Below are positions 55,408 to 64,000 of a DNA stretch of 64,000 nt, piece by piece. Made by a program: the position numbers and the translations under genes. How positions within the stretch are numbered: the stretch's first letter is position 1; every line of letters starts with the position of its first letter. Source of the stretch: Tupaia tana (lineage: Eukaryota > Chordata > Mammalia > Scandentia > Tupaiidae); NCBI GenBank assembly GCA_026018925.1, contig JAKSZU010000005.1, positions 86,011,386-86,075,385 of the forward strand, written 5' to 3'. The notes under the pieces were generated by a model. The model did not search any database. It saw only the letters and a program-made list of their open reading frames with translations, and was not told where the DNA came from.

Positions 55408-55590
55408 CAGCACACTGCAGAAATCTCGGTGCTGGTATGTACCCTCAGAGCCAGACTGCTCCTGCCTCTCAGGAGTATGTTTTGACTTTCATTTATTCCC
55501 TGCTATAAAGTTTTGTTGTTTCACTCTACGAATGTTTCTTGGCTGAATTAGTTCTTTTAAGAAGATAGGAACCAAGATCTCCATGCTGAC

Positions 55591-56713
55591 ATAAGGATGC
55601 ATATTGCAATTTCTAGGGTCATACTAATAAATTAGGAATGGCATTCTAAGATTTACAAAGATGTGTCAGGGAAATAGAATTAAAAAAATACTCAGTAAGT
55701 CTTAAAGAATCAATAAATAATATATAAGAAAATGGAATTGTTCAATATAAAGCATAAGAAGATAATATATGTAAACATAAAATAATCTTCAAATTAAAAA
55801 GTAAATGGACTTAACAGTCAAAAGACAGTGATTGCTAGACCATACCAAACACACCCTTATGCATACACACAATCAAAATGTTTGCTGTTTGAAAAGACAT
55901 GCCTCAGAGACTTAGAGACTTACAGCTCTGCAAAGATGGAAAACCTCATTCCACCTAGCTCTTCCATCTAACCATCTAACAAGCCTCACCATGGCACAAC
56001 AAACAACCACAGGAAGACTCTAAAACATGAAAAGAAATTGGGCTGCCTAGAGACCTTGAGTCTTAAAGAATGACATGATGGAGAGTGTTCTGGTTTTCCT
56101 TGTTGCCTCATATATCCCAAATGAAGTGCTGCAAAAGCCTCTTACTCTGTGATGCTAAAAGGCACAAAGGACAGGAAAAAAAGAAAAAAGAAAAAAGAAA
56201 AAGTTTGTTTCTCTTCACAAACTACAGGAAGGAGGAAGGGTATCTACCAGCATTTATAATTTTCTCAAGAACCACTGTAGTCCAATCAAGTACTAGTAGA
56301 AATGTCTCACAGCTTGCCTTTGCCATTTTAGCAGGACAAAATGGGGAATTTATCTACCATAAGCCTTTGCCCTATGGAAATGGGTAATTCCACTGGGCAA
56401 TGCCAGGTGTTTATCTTCAGTCCTCTGGCAATGGGAAGCAGGAAGTGCCGATCTTCAATCTGGTCAACACCAGCAGGTCTAACTCTCAGTCTGTCCTTTA
56501 TATTCTACCCAGCAAAGGTAGAAGACAGCAGACGGATTCCTCTGCTCAGAGAGTGCAAACAGGAACAAGTAGAAAGCTGATTTTCTCATCCCTACTTTTA
56601 TGCTCTCTCCTTTGCAAGAATATGTTCTGCAGGTTCCACTCATACATAGAAAAAGAATTAAGCAGGTGGTGGAATAAGAAACTAGTCCTGACCTGGCATC
56701 AAGCACCTGCCTC
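55591..56713. other. Unassigned complex DNA, about 1.1 kb
   Basis: More even composition than most gaps, with several open frames (79-121 codons) in different frames and strands around 56085-56765. Their translations show no domain I recognise. Possibly an old retroelement interior or unique DNA. Confidence 0.4.
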
Positions 56714-56904
56714 AGGGCCGACAGGTGGCATGGTGGTTAAAGGCGCTGGACTCCCACATGGCTGACCATAGTTCAAGTCTCGAACCTGGTGGCTTTGCTT
56801 TCTCACTTCCTCTTTCTCTCTCTCTCTGTCTCTCTCTGATCAAAACTGGAAAATAATAATGATAATAATAATAAATAAAGTAAAATAAAATAATTCTTAA
56901 AAAA
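56714..56904 (+). mobile_element. Type B SINE, 13-bp TSD
   Basis: AGGGCCGACAGGTGGCATGG, good box B, CT tract, an (AAT)n-expanded tail and AATAATTCTTAAAAA. Perfect TSD AAGCACCTGCCTC at 56701-56713 and 56905-56917. Confidence 0.95.
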
Positions 56905-57164
56905 AAGCACCTGCCTCTCCACAACTCCAGTGTTAGTCAATGAATAAATCAGAAATGAAAGAGTAAACATTGTAACTAATCTCAAGGGAATCCAGACCAT
57001 CATTATGCTACTATGAACAATTAAATAGTAACAAAGTGGATAACCTAGAAGAGATGGTTAAATTTGAAGACACATCAATTTACATAGAAATAGAAAATGT
57101 GAATGGACCAATAGTGAGTAAGGAGATTGAAACAGGAGAAATTATAATATATGTTCACATAGAA

Positions 57165-57395
57165 ACTATACATGAACATTTATAGCAGAACTGTTCATAA
57201 TAGCCAAAAGTAGAAATGACACAAATGTTCATCAATACATGAATGGATGAATAAAATGTAACATATACAATAAAAAAAGTGTTTAGTGATAAAACAAATG
57301 AACTTCTGTGATGCATTAAGGATCAGACTTAAACCTCATGCTAAGTGAAAGAACCCAGTCACAAAACACCACATAAAGTCAGATTTTGGACACAT
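57165..57395 (+). mobile_element. Old L1 3' region, left part
   Basis: 'ttcataatagccaaaagtag', 'atgaatggatgaataaaatg' and 'catgctaagtgaaagaaccc' are L1 3' end hallmarks. The sequence continues at 58255-58530 after the Tigger1. Confidence 0.8.
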
Positions 57396-57447
57396 TATAG
57401 ATATGGTTCTGGATTCTCACAATAAAACAAATATTACTGAGGACATT

Positions 57448-57659
57448 TTCCCTCTCCAGAGATAGGGAGAGGGAAAAAGTACTTCTCAAGAACATGGTCA
57501 TGTTACAATCCCTTCTCTGTTTCTCCATTCTGTCAGGATTTTGGTCATGCATGCATGTGTGCCCAGCGTATCTTTCAAGCCACCAGGACTGGAATTTGAA
57601 CCACATGTTTGGCCATAGGGGATCTAACTCCTTAACCACCAAGCCACAGGTCTGGCCCT
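57448..57659 (-). mobile_element. Type A SINE, minus strand, shortened
   Basis: Lacks most of the GA/CT tract. Body (CAATCCCTTCTC..) and head (CCACAGGTCTGGCCC) are recognisable. It abuts the broken end of the Tigger1. Confidence 0.78.
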
Positions 57660-58246
57660 GAAGTAGCACTTTTTACCTCCTTCAAGAAAACTTAGCTGTT
57701 GGGAGTAAGATACCTAGATTTAGGTCTATTTAAACTTTTGATATGCCTTCTTTATTAAGTTTAATCATTTTTAACTTTTGCTTTATGGTGAGAGACATGA
57801 GAATCTTCTTTTCTCATGAACATTTAGAGACTGATGTCATTAGTAGGTCTAATTTTAACATTGTGTGTCACCTGGAATAGAGGGCCCTGGGAGAGGAACA
57901 AAGATGGGAAATGATGGATTGGTGGATAACCAGAATTTGTGACATTTATCAGTTAAGTTTGCCATCTTACTGGGTATGGTCCATGGCACCCCAGAGCAAT
58001 TATAATGGTAACATTAAATATCACTGATTACAGATACAAATTACCATACATATATAACAACGTTAAAGTTAGTAGAAGAATTCCAAAATATAACATAGGC
58101 ATTAAATGAGCACACATTGTTGGAAAAATGGTTCCTGTGGACTTGCTGACACAGGGTGGACACAGCCCTTCAATGTGTAAAAAATTGCACACTATCTGGG
58201 AAGTGCAACGAAGCAAAGCACAATAAAACAGGTTATGTCTATATTC
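57660..58246 (-). mobile_element. Tigger1-like DNA transposon, 5' portion
   Basis: In reverse it starts with a terminal repeat like ATAGACATAACCTGTTTTATTG and continues through the Tigger1 5' UTR ('gaagggctgtgtccaccc', 'ccaacaatgtgtgctcattt'). It reaches the start of the pogo-type transposase reading region ('taatcttctttattaag' area near 57740) and stops at about 57660. The 3' part of the element is missing. Old and inactive. Confidence 0.8.
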
Positions 58247-58254
58247 CATGGTTT

Positions 58255-58530
58255 CCTTCACACGAAAGTCCAGAATAGGGAAGGTGTGGAGACAGAAAAT
58301 ACATTATGAGTTGCTTAACTGAGGGATGGAGATGGAGTGTAGCGAGGTCAAAGCTAAAGGTTGAGGTGATGAGCCTCTCCTTGAGGTGATGATTATATCC
58401 CATAATCGTGGTAATGGCTACACAGATTTGTGTATGTACTTATTAAATTGTACACTTTAAATGAATTAATTGTATGGCATATAGATTTTATCTCAATGAA
58501 GAAGTTTTTAAAAGGTTGAACAGCTCTTCA
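58255..58530 (+). mobile_element. Old L1 3' region, right part
   Basis: 'cgaaagtccagaatagggaa', 'ggtaatggctacacagattt', 'aaattgtacactttaaatga' and 'attttatctcaatgaag' are the L1ME/L1MC-type 3' end. Continues from 57395; the DNA between was inserted later. Confidence 0.85.
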
Positions 58531-58953
58531 AAGGAAAAAGAAAACCTGACCATATGCTTGAGTTAGTCATCAACATTTTAAAACATAAAAACATAAAGTA
58601 TATGTTTTATGACTTCCATATAATTAGCACGTCCAAAATTTAAAAAGAAATAGGTGTTATGTATAAGTTAAAATATTTTATTTTCATATAGACATTATGT
58701 AGTTTGACTCTGAGGGGAAACAAGGTGACTGCAAGGTGGGGTCCTGTTTTATCGACACAGTTTTTATTTTATTGATGCTTACATAATCATTTTTTCTAGG
58801 CTGTTTAATGTGCTTTAGCTCTTCCATGTATATATTCTTCATAATTACCTACAAACAAGAAAATGTATGTTATTATTTAGAGCATATCAGATACAGGACC
58901 AGTCATTTTTAAAAGTATTAACATATTTTATAAAAAGTTTAAAGTAAGCATAC
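58531..58953. other. Unassigned AT-rich DNA
   Basis: Nothing recognised. Confidence 0.45.
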
Positions 58954-58969
58954 ACAGTGAATACAATTT

Positions 58970-59114
58970 TTTTTTGAGAAGTCTTTGCTATAGAGCACAT
59001 GCACTTGCCAGAAAGACAGAGACAGAGAGACAGAAAGCGAGAAATCACCCCCCAGGGCGGATGGCCACGCCGCAATCCCGTCTTCTCCATTCTCTTCTCG
59101 GGATCCTGATTTCA
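58970..59114 (-). mobile_element. 5'-truncated young type A SINE, minus strand
   Basis: A perfect 16-bp TSD ACAGTGAATACAATTT at 58954-58969 and 59115-59130 encloses only the 3' half: tail, 3' end, GA tract and body to GGGATCC, plus a few extra bases. The whole tRNA head is absent. High CpG shows it is recent. Confidence 0.92.
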
Positions 59115-59130
59115 ACAGTGAATACAATTT

Positions 59131-59468
59131 ATGTGTGAGCCTGCCTAGTTGTCCATATTGAAAATATTAGGGAAATATTTGTCTATATTTTTAAAATTCC
59201 TTTGTAATTTAGTAGTCAAAGAATTGTTATTAAACTTCAATAATCTACTGTAAAATGATCATGTGCTAAATTATTTAAACTATAATAATTTCAAAACAAT
59301 TTTATGCTCTCATCTTGTAATAATATGATTAAATTATAATGATAGTTAAAGTTATCACTTGTGTTTTATCGTGTGACCTTTTTAACCTGAAGGTGCTAAT
59401 CTCTCTATCTTTTGTATTTCAAGCACTAAATTATGTGCATTTCACACAACATTATTGGATTGTTGTAG
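59131..59468. other. Unassigned AT-rich DNA
   Basis: Nothing recognised. Confidence 0.45.
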
Positions 59469-59482
59469 TATTACTATTCTTT

Positions 59483-59659
59483 TTTTAAAAGAATTATTTA
59501 TTCATTTAATTCTACTTGTTATTATTGTTTTTAATTTGACCTGAGCGAGACAGAGAGAAAGGGAAAATGAGAAAGCAAGCCACTAGGTCAGGGACTTGAA
59601 CTGCGGACTGTCATGTGGGAATCCAACACCTTTAACCACACATCTCCTGCCAGCTCCAA
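59483..59659 (-). mobile_element. Type B SINE, minus strand, 13-bp TSD
   Basis: AT-rich tail, TTTGACCTGAGCGAGACAGA, GA tract and head ending CTCCTGCCAGCTCC. TSD TATTACTATTCTT at about 59469-59482 and 59660-59672. Confidence 0.92.
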
Positions 59660-59672
59660 TATTACTATTCTT

Positions 59673-60683
59673 AAATGTAATTGGCTCAATACTCTTTTGC
59701 CAGAATTTGGCAAAATGAATCTGATTGTTGGAATTCTATTTTAACTTAGATTTCCTCATTTCACTAATTTGCTATATTTCAATTTCACTGCCCTACCACT
59801 TTAGTGGATTCTACACAATTTCAACTAAAGCAATAATTCTCAGCCCTGGGTATCTGACTCTAAAGGCCTAGTGTGGGTTGATTTCCCCTCTTTAAGAATC
59901 ATGTGAATTTTCTAATTACTCAGCTATTATGACTGTTCTCAATGTCCTGATAATGAAACATTTCCAACTAATTAACACTGTATTTTAATGGTTTTTAGAG
60001 TTAAAACACCTGGTATTTTTATAGCTTACTTAACTAGTCTCACACACTGAGATTTTTTCTAAAATGGTTCTTTTATCTTTTATAGGTTTTCATCTCCATT
60101 CTTGGCAAAAGTTAGATTATCCTAATAAAAACTTACGTATGTTGCTTTCAATTTAAATAAAGAAAATGCACTATTTTAAGCAGTATTTTAAAGTGGATGT
60201 GAATAAATAAAATAAGTACATTTGATTCAAGAGTCCATTTGTCACAATTTCACAGTGTTAACATTGTTTGGTGCAGATGTTTCCTTGAGCTGTGCCCTGG
60301 AAAAACAAATGCCTTTGCAGTGTTGATGTGAAGGACCTTTCCAAAAATAGCAAGCACTGTCAGTATCTTTTTGAAATCCCTAGGACTTACTATTTTTCCT
60401 GTACATCTGTCAGATGTATACGTGCAAATCTAGGCTCTTTCCCTGACTACCTGATTCTGACTACTTTCAGGGACATCTGCAAGCACCAGGAGTTAAACCA
60501 GTGACTGATAACATTTGCTAGATGAGCAATCCAGCTCCCTCTTCCTCAGGTAACATCACCATTGTGAAGAATTTCAACCTGATTTGAATGAAAATGTCTT
60601 ACAGGTAGATGGACATGCATTTAACAATGTAATATTTTTGGCATTTCTTAATTTTCAATGAATCATGGGGCAGGGCAGTGAGT
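59673..60683. other. Unassigned DNA, about 1 kb
   Basis: No repeat recognised. The 60260-60520 portion is less AT-rich and holds a 70-codon frame without a domain I know. Confidence 0.4.
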
Positions 60684-60900
60684 TTATTTTTTATTTTTTT
60701 GAACATAGATAGATTTTGGTCATAGGGCACCATGAATTTACTGGAGACACACAGAGTGAGACACAGAGAGAGAAAGTGAGAAATCACTCCCAGGAGGGAT
60801 GGCCACAGCACAATCCCTTCTCCTCTATCTCCTTTCAGAATTTTGGCATGCAGCATGCACACACACCTTGTGTGTGTTTCAAGCTGCTGGGCCTGGACTA
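60684..60900 (-). mobile_element. Type A SINE, minus strand, 5'-truncated
   Basis: Complete 3' end and body. It stops at GCTGCTGGGCCTGGACT, just after the body, so boxes A and B are lost. Confidence 0.85.
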
Positions 60901-60929
60901 GCGAAATTTTGGAGGACATAAAAGCAGTG

Positions 60930-61165
60930 AAAGTACTTAACGAGAATAAGACAGTGTGGAATGAGGTGGTAAAGAGAAGAGGATAGAGAAAGATAGCAAG
61001 AGAACAAATAGAGAAGCAGGATGTTAGTGGGAAACAGATATGGTTTATTACCTGTTGATGATGACATGTATAGCATTCTCAACTGGATTGGTCTGAGAAG
61101 TATTTCATGATGGATAAAGTCTTTTTACAAGCAAAATGAGAAATAGTGATTGTTTAAAAAATAAT
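60930..61165 (+). mobile_element. L1 3' UTR fragment (lineage-type tail)
   Basis: 'ttctcaactggattggtctg', 'gaagtatttcatgatgga' and 'caagcaaaatgag' match the L1 tails at 1.2 and 25.9-26.3 kb. Confidence 0.7.
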
Positions 61166-61271
61166 TACAATAATAATAATAATGATTGGGAAAAACATTA
61201 AAAAGATATTGAACGATTAAGTGGGTAAATTAATGTCTCTGTACTGACTGACATGCATGGCATTCCCTTTT

Positions 61272-61278
61272 TTTTTTT

Positions 61279-61312
<34 letters not shown>

Positions 61313-61564
61313 GAGAGGTTTTCGCTATAGGGCGCGTGCGCTCGCCAGACGGACAGAGAGAGACAGAGAGACAGAAAGCAAGAAATCACCCCCCAGAGGG
61401 GATGGCCACGCCGCAATCCCTTCTCCTCCATTCTCCTCTCGGGATCCTGGGCACGCACGCACACGCACCTGGCGTGAGTTTCAAGCCACTGGGTCCGGGA
61501 CGTGAACCGCGGTCGACCACGTGGGAGTCCAGCGACATAGCCATTACGCTAACTGCTGGTTCCC
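61272..61564 (-). mobile_element. Young full-length type A SINE, minus strand
   Basis: Poly-T of about 40, GAGAGGTTTTCGCTATAGGG, very CpG-rich body, intact boxes, head ending CTGCTGGTTCCC. TSD CATGGCATTCCCTTTT at 61256-61271 and 61565-61580. Frames on both strands (82-93 codons) are SINE. Confidence 0.96.
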
Positions 61565-61677
61565 CATGGCATTCCCTTTTGAAAAGGCAATGTAATACAC
61601 TGCAATGTTATATGTAATCCAATGTAATATAAACAAGATGATAATGATAATAAAAAAATAAATTAAAAAAAAAAAAA

Positions 61678-61737
61678 GAACAGTGGTCAACCATGTGGAA
61701 CTCCAGTGCCTTAACCATGATGTTACTTGCTGACCCT
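61678..61737 (-). mobile_element. SINE head-only fragment, minus strand
   Basis: GAACAGTGGTCAACCATGTG to TTACTTGCTGACCC is the reversed tRNA-like head with no body. An A-rich stretch lies on the other side. Probably the remnant of a deleted SINE. Confidence 0.65.
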
Positions 61738-61836
61738 ATTGTTTGATTTTTTTTTTTTAAACTATCACTATCATGCCAAGAAAGGGCAAAGAAAACTTGC
61801 AGAGTGAGGGCAGTCAAGTAAAAAATCAAGAAATAG

Positions 61837-62099
61837 GGGACCAGCAGATGGAATAATGGTTACATTACTTGACTTCCATGTAGTAGATTGTGGCTTGAGT
61901 CCTGAACCCAATGACTTAAAACTCATGCCAGGTTAGTGTGCATGTGTGCTCAAGATCCTGAGAGGAGAATAGAGGAGAAAGGATTGAAAAGTGGCCATCC
62001 CTCATGGGGGGATGACCTCTCACTTTCTGTCTCTCTACCTCTCTTTGTCTCTCTCTGGCGAATGCATGGCACCCTGTGGCAAAAATCTCTCAAAAAAAA
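61837..62099 (+). mobile_element. Type A SINE
   Basis: GGGACCAGCAGATGGAATAA, diverged body and 3' end CCCTGTGGCAAAAATCTCTC. Confidence 0.88.
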
Positions 62100-62229
62100 A
62101 GGAAATAAAAAAGATCTAAAAAAATGGTGTGTGAAAGTTACATGGGTTTTATTTGAGCATTGAATGGTGGCCACCTTTATGGAAAATAAGACTGAATCCA
62201 ATGAGAGAGTAGCTAAATTTCTAAATTGA

Positions 62230-63335
62230 ATTCCTGGCTTATACAAGTTTCTGTGCCAGACTCCATCTGTCTGTCTTTTGTCACTCACTGTAGTATCTCC
62301 CAGGCTCATGCAAGTTTATGCAAATAACAGAATTAACTTCTTTTTATAAGGATGATTAATACTTCATTTTGATTGTGTGATTGTGTGTGGTATGGATTAC
62401 ATTTTATAAATCCATTCATCTGTAGATGGACACTTTTGTTTTTTTCTGTATCTTTAATTTTGTGATTAATGCTATAATAGAAGTACAAATATTTCTTCAA
62501 GAGACTGATCTTTTTGCCTTAGGGTATACACTCAGTAAAGGGTTTGCTGAGTCATATGTAATTCTATACATACTTTTTTGGGGGACCTCTTGTTTTCTAT
62601 AATGTTTGTGCCAATTTACTTTTTGACAGTAACATATAAGGGTTTTCTTTTCTCCACATCATCATCAGCATTTGTTATTTATTGTTTTTTAGATGAAAGT
62701 CACTATTTTTCACATGATGGTCAGTTGTGGTTAGATAATCTCTTGTCCTTTTTTTTTTTTTTTTCTTTTTAATTGCCAGAGAGCATGTGAAATCACCAGA
62801 GAGAAACAGAAGTAGACAGAGAGAGGGAGAAATTTCCTCCCCCTAAGAGGTAAACAAAATCCCCTTTTTTCCATTTCTTTATCTTGTTAGGATTGCAGTC
62901 ATGCAAGCATTCATACCTGGTGTGTTTTTCAAGCTACCATGAATGGCCACATGGGATCTAGCTCTCTTAACTGTAAAACAATGGGACCAGCCCTCCTTAG
63001 TATTTTGACATGTATTGTTCTGATGGTTAGTTGTGTTGTGCACCATTTCACATATCAGTTGGCCCGTCAAATGTTTGCTTTGGAAAAATTTCTATTTAAT
63101 CTCCTTTCCCATTTTTAATTGACTAATTTATTTTGTTTCACTTTTTGAATTTTATTTACTTACTTATTTTTATTTTATTTATTTTATTTTTGATTTTATA
63201 TGAGTTGAGTTTCTTATATATTTTGGATTTTAGCTCCTTTTTTGGAGCTATAATTTGCCATTATTTTTCTCATTCTGTGGGCTACATTTTCCTTTGTTGA
63301 TTTAATAGATTGTTGCTATAATTAAGCTTGGACTC
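62230..63335 (-). mobile_element. L1 LINE 3' end, antisense, split by a SINE
   Basis: The plus strand reads the reverse of L1: 'ccattcatctgtagatggac', 'gggtttgctgagtcatatg', 'ttttctccacatcatcatca', then after the SINE 'ttccttatatattttgga'-like sequence and 'cattctgtgggctac'. Includes the antisense end of ORF2. 5'-truncated near 63335. Its 3' boundary near 62230 is approximate. Confidence 0.8.
62749..62993 (-). mobile_element. Type A SINE inside L1, minus strand
   Basis: Poly-T, AATTGCCAGAGAGCATGTGA, GA tract, a body with T-rich changes and a head ending GGGACCAGCCC. Old. Confidence 0.8.
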
Positions 63336-63873
63336 TGAGGTAGTGACAAATGTGGAGGAGGGGGATATTCCATAATTTCATTATTAGATTTCAGTCTATT
63401 ATTTGTTCTATGTCCCTAGACTGTGACCTTCACATTGTTTCTTATTTTCTTCTCCCTATTAGGTGAGACAGGAAGTTAGAGACTAGAGTTGGGAGCATTC
63501 TCTATTACCACTGTGACATAAGGTTTTATAAAATGTTTTCTCCTAAAAAGTAGATTTTTATTAAGTATTTCTCTGGCAAAATTTAAAAAATGTTTATTAC
63601 TCTACCTTTAGAGTGATGAGGTAATTATTTTCCTTGCTTTTTATTATGAGAAACTAATGAGTTCTTAAGGTAACACTCATGGAAGTATGTGTGTGTGTGT
63701 GTGTGTTATGAATGCTAAGACTTAGCTGTTTGGAGACTTTTACTCACATATTAGAACACATTAAACTTGCAGCACTTCATTAAAGGTGTCATTTATTACC
63801 TTCATCATTAAAAATTACTACAAAATTATATGCAGCTAGTTTCCTACATTCTTTCATTAGAAAATTTGATACT
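63336..63873. other. Unassigned DNA with (GT)n
   Basis: A GT run lies at about 63687-63706. Otherwise AT-rich with nothing recognised. Confidence 0.45.
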
Positions 63874-64000
63874 GGGAACAGCAGTTAGCATAATGGCTAT
63901 GTCACTGGACTCCCACGTAGTCGACCGCGGTTCGCGTCTCGGACCCGGCGGCTTAAAACTCACGCTGGGCACATGTGCGTGCGTGCCCAAGATCCCAGGA
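63874..64000 (+). mobile_element. Young type A SINE, cut by the window end
   Basis: GGGAACAGCAGTTAGCATAA, box B GGTTCGCGTCT, then into the body to GATCCCAGGA, where the window stops. Subfamily a by 'ttaaaactc'. Confidence 0.93.

Larger units (their letters stand above)
54700..55590 (+). mobile_element. Probable retroviral LTR split by a young SINE
   Basis: Promoter-like layout: U3-like repeats ('cttatataacttggagcac', 'attatataacttagggca'), a GAGATATAAAAGC TATA region and, after the SINE, 'tgctataaagttttgttgtt'. Sequence after about 55560 may be leader. A fossil; family not recognised and ends approximate. Confidence 0.45.

Noticed and set aside
55058-55546. 162-codon open frame with a poly-lysine stretch
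   Set aside because: The poly-lysine is the SINE poly-A tail. The frame joins LTR-like DNA, a SINE and more LTR-like DNA.
56085-56765. Cluster of overlapping frames of 79-121 codons
   Set aside because: Frames lie on both strands and in several phases with no recognisable protein family. One ends inside a type B SINE. Kept only as unassigned DNA.

Overview
This window is non-coding, AT-rich mammalian DNA packed with interspersed repeats. I found no functional protein-coding gene. The only gene-derived sequence is a broken processed copy of ribosomal protein gene RPL6 at about 34.06-35.02 kb. Every other long open frame I examined is a repeat or low-complexity AT sequence.

Organism: the eutherian repeats I recognise from memory are L1 3' ends of several ages, ERVL (MLT2-like) and MaLR (MLT1/MST-like) LTRs, and a Tigger1 fragment. 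The dominant repeat is a tRNA-derived SINE present about 65-70 times and making up roughly a quarter of the window. It has tRNA-like A and B boxes, a unique 100-130 bp body, a CT-rich tract and an A-rich tail. It does not match the SINEs I know from primates (Alu), rodents (B1/B2/ID), lagomorphs (C), carnivores (CAN), horses, bats, ruminants, hedgehog, armadillo or Afrotheria. By elimination a colugo (Dermoptera) is my best guess, but this is inference only.

SINE types used below. Type A (about 240-300 bp) is tRNA head, body, CT-rich tract, then a 3' end reading CCCTATAGCAAAAA. Type A-short (about 130-160 bp) has the same 3' end but the body is missing. Type B (about 155-190 bp) also lacks the body and has a different 3' end (GGTCAAATTAAAATAAAT, then an AT-rich tail). 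Type D is an older, unrelated-looking SINE ending in a CT tract plus CATGAGAGAAATAAAT. Many type A copies have perfect 10-18 bp target-site duplications (TSDs), high CpG and long poly-A, so they are young.

Layout: 0-5 kb has L1 tails and SINEs. 5-7 kb has a solo LTR with a 5-bp TSD and a second LTR-like block. 7-25 kb is SINE-rich, with an L1 at 15-16.3 kb and a stack of four SINEs at one target at 20.6-21.6 kb. 25-27 kb is an L1 tail and an MLT2-like LTR split by another L1. 27-33 kb is unassigned AT-rich DNA with microsatellites and an L1. 33.6-35.03 kb is a SINE followed by an apparent SINE-RPL6 chimeric retrocopy. 37-42 kb is a dense run of minus-strand SINEs and a MaLR LTR. 43.9-45.3 kb is a mariner-like miniature element split by LTR-like sequence, next to an MLT1 LTR. 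48-56 kb has three probable LTRs with SINEs and a 116-bp tandem duplication. 57-58.5 kb is an L1 split by a Tigger1 that abuts a SINE. 62-63.3 kb is an antisense L1 with a SINE inside.

Nothing here forms a pathway or operon. The elements interact as parasites: L1 (seen here only as 3' ends) is the likely source of the enzyme that copied the SINEs and the RPL6 mRNA. I see no convincing new gene system. The most interesting material is the SINE family itself, the chimeric retrocopy, the stacked insertions and the small mariner-like family.
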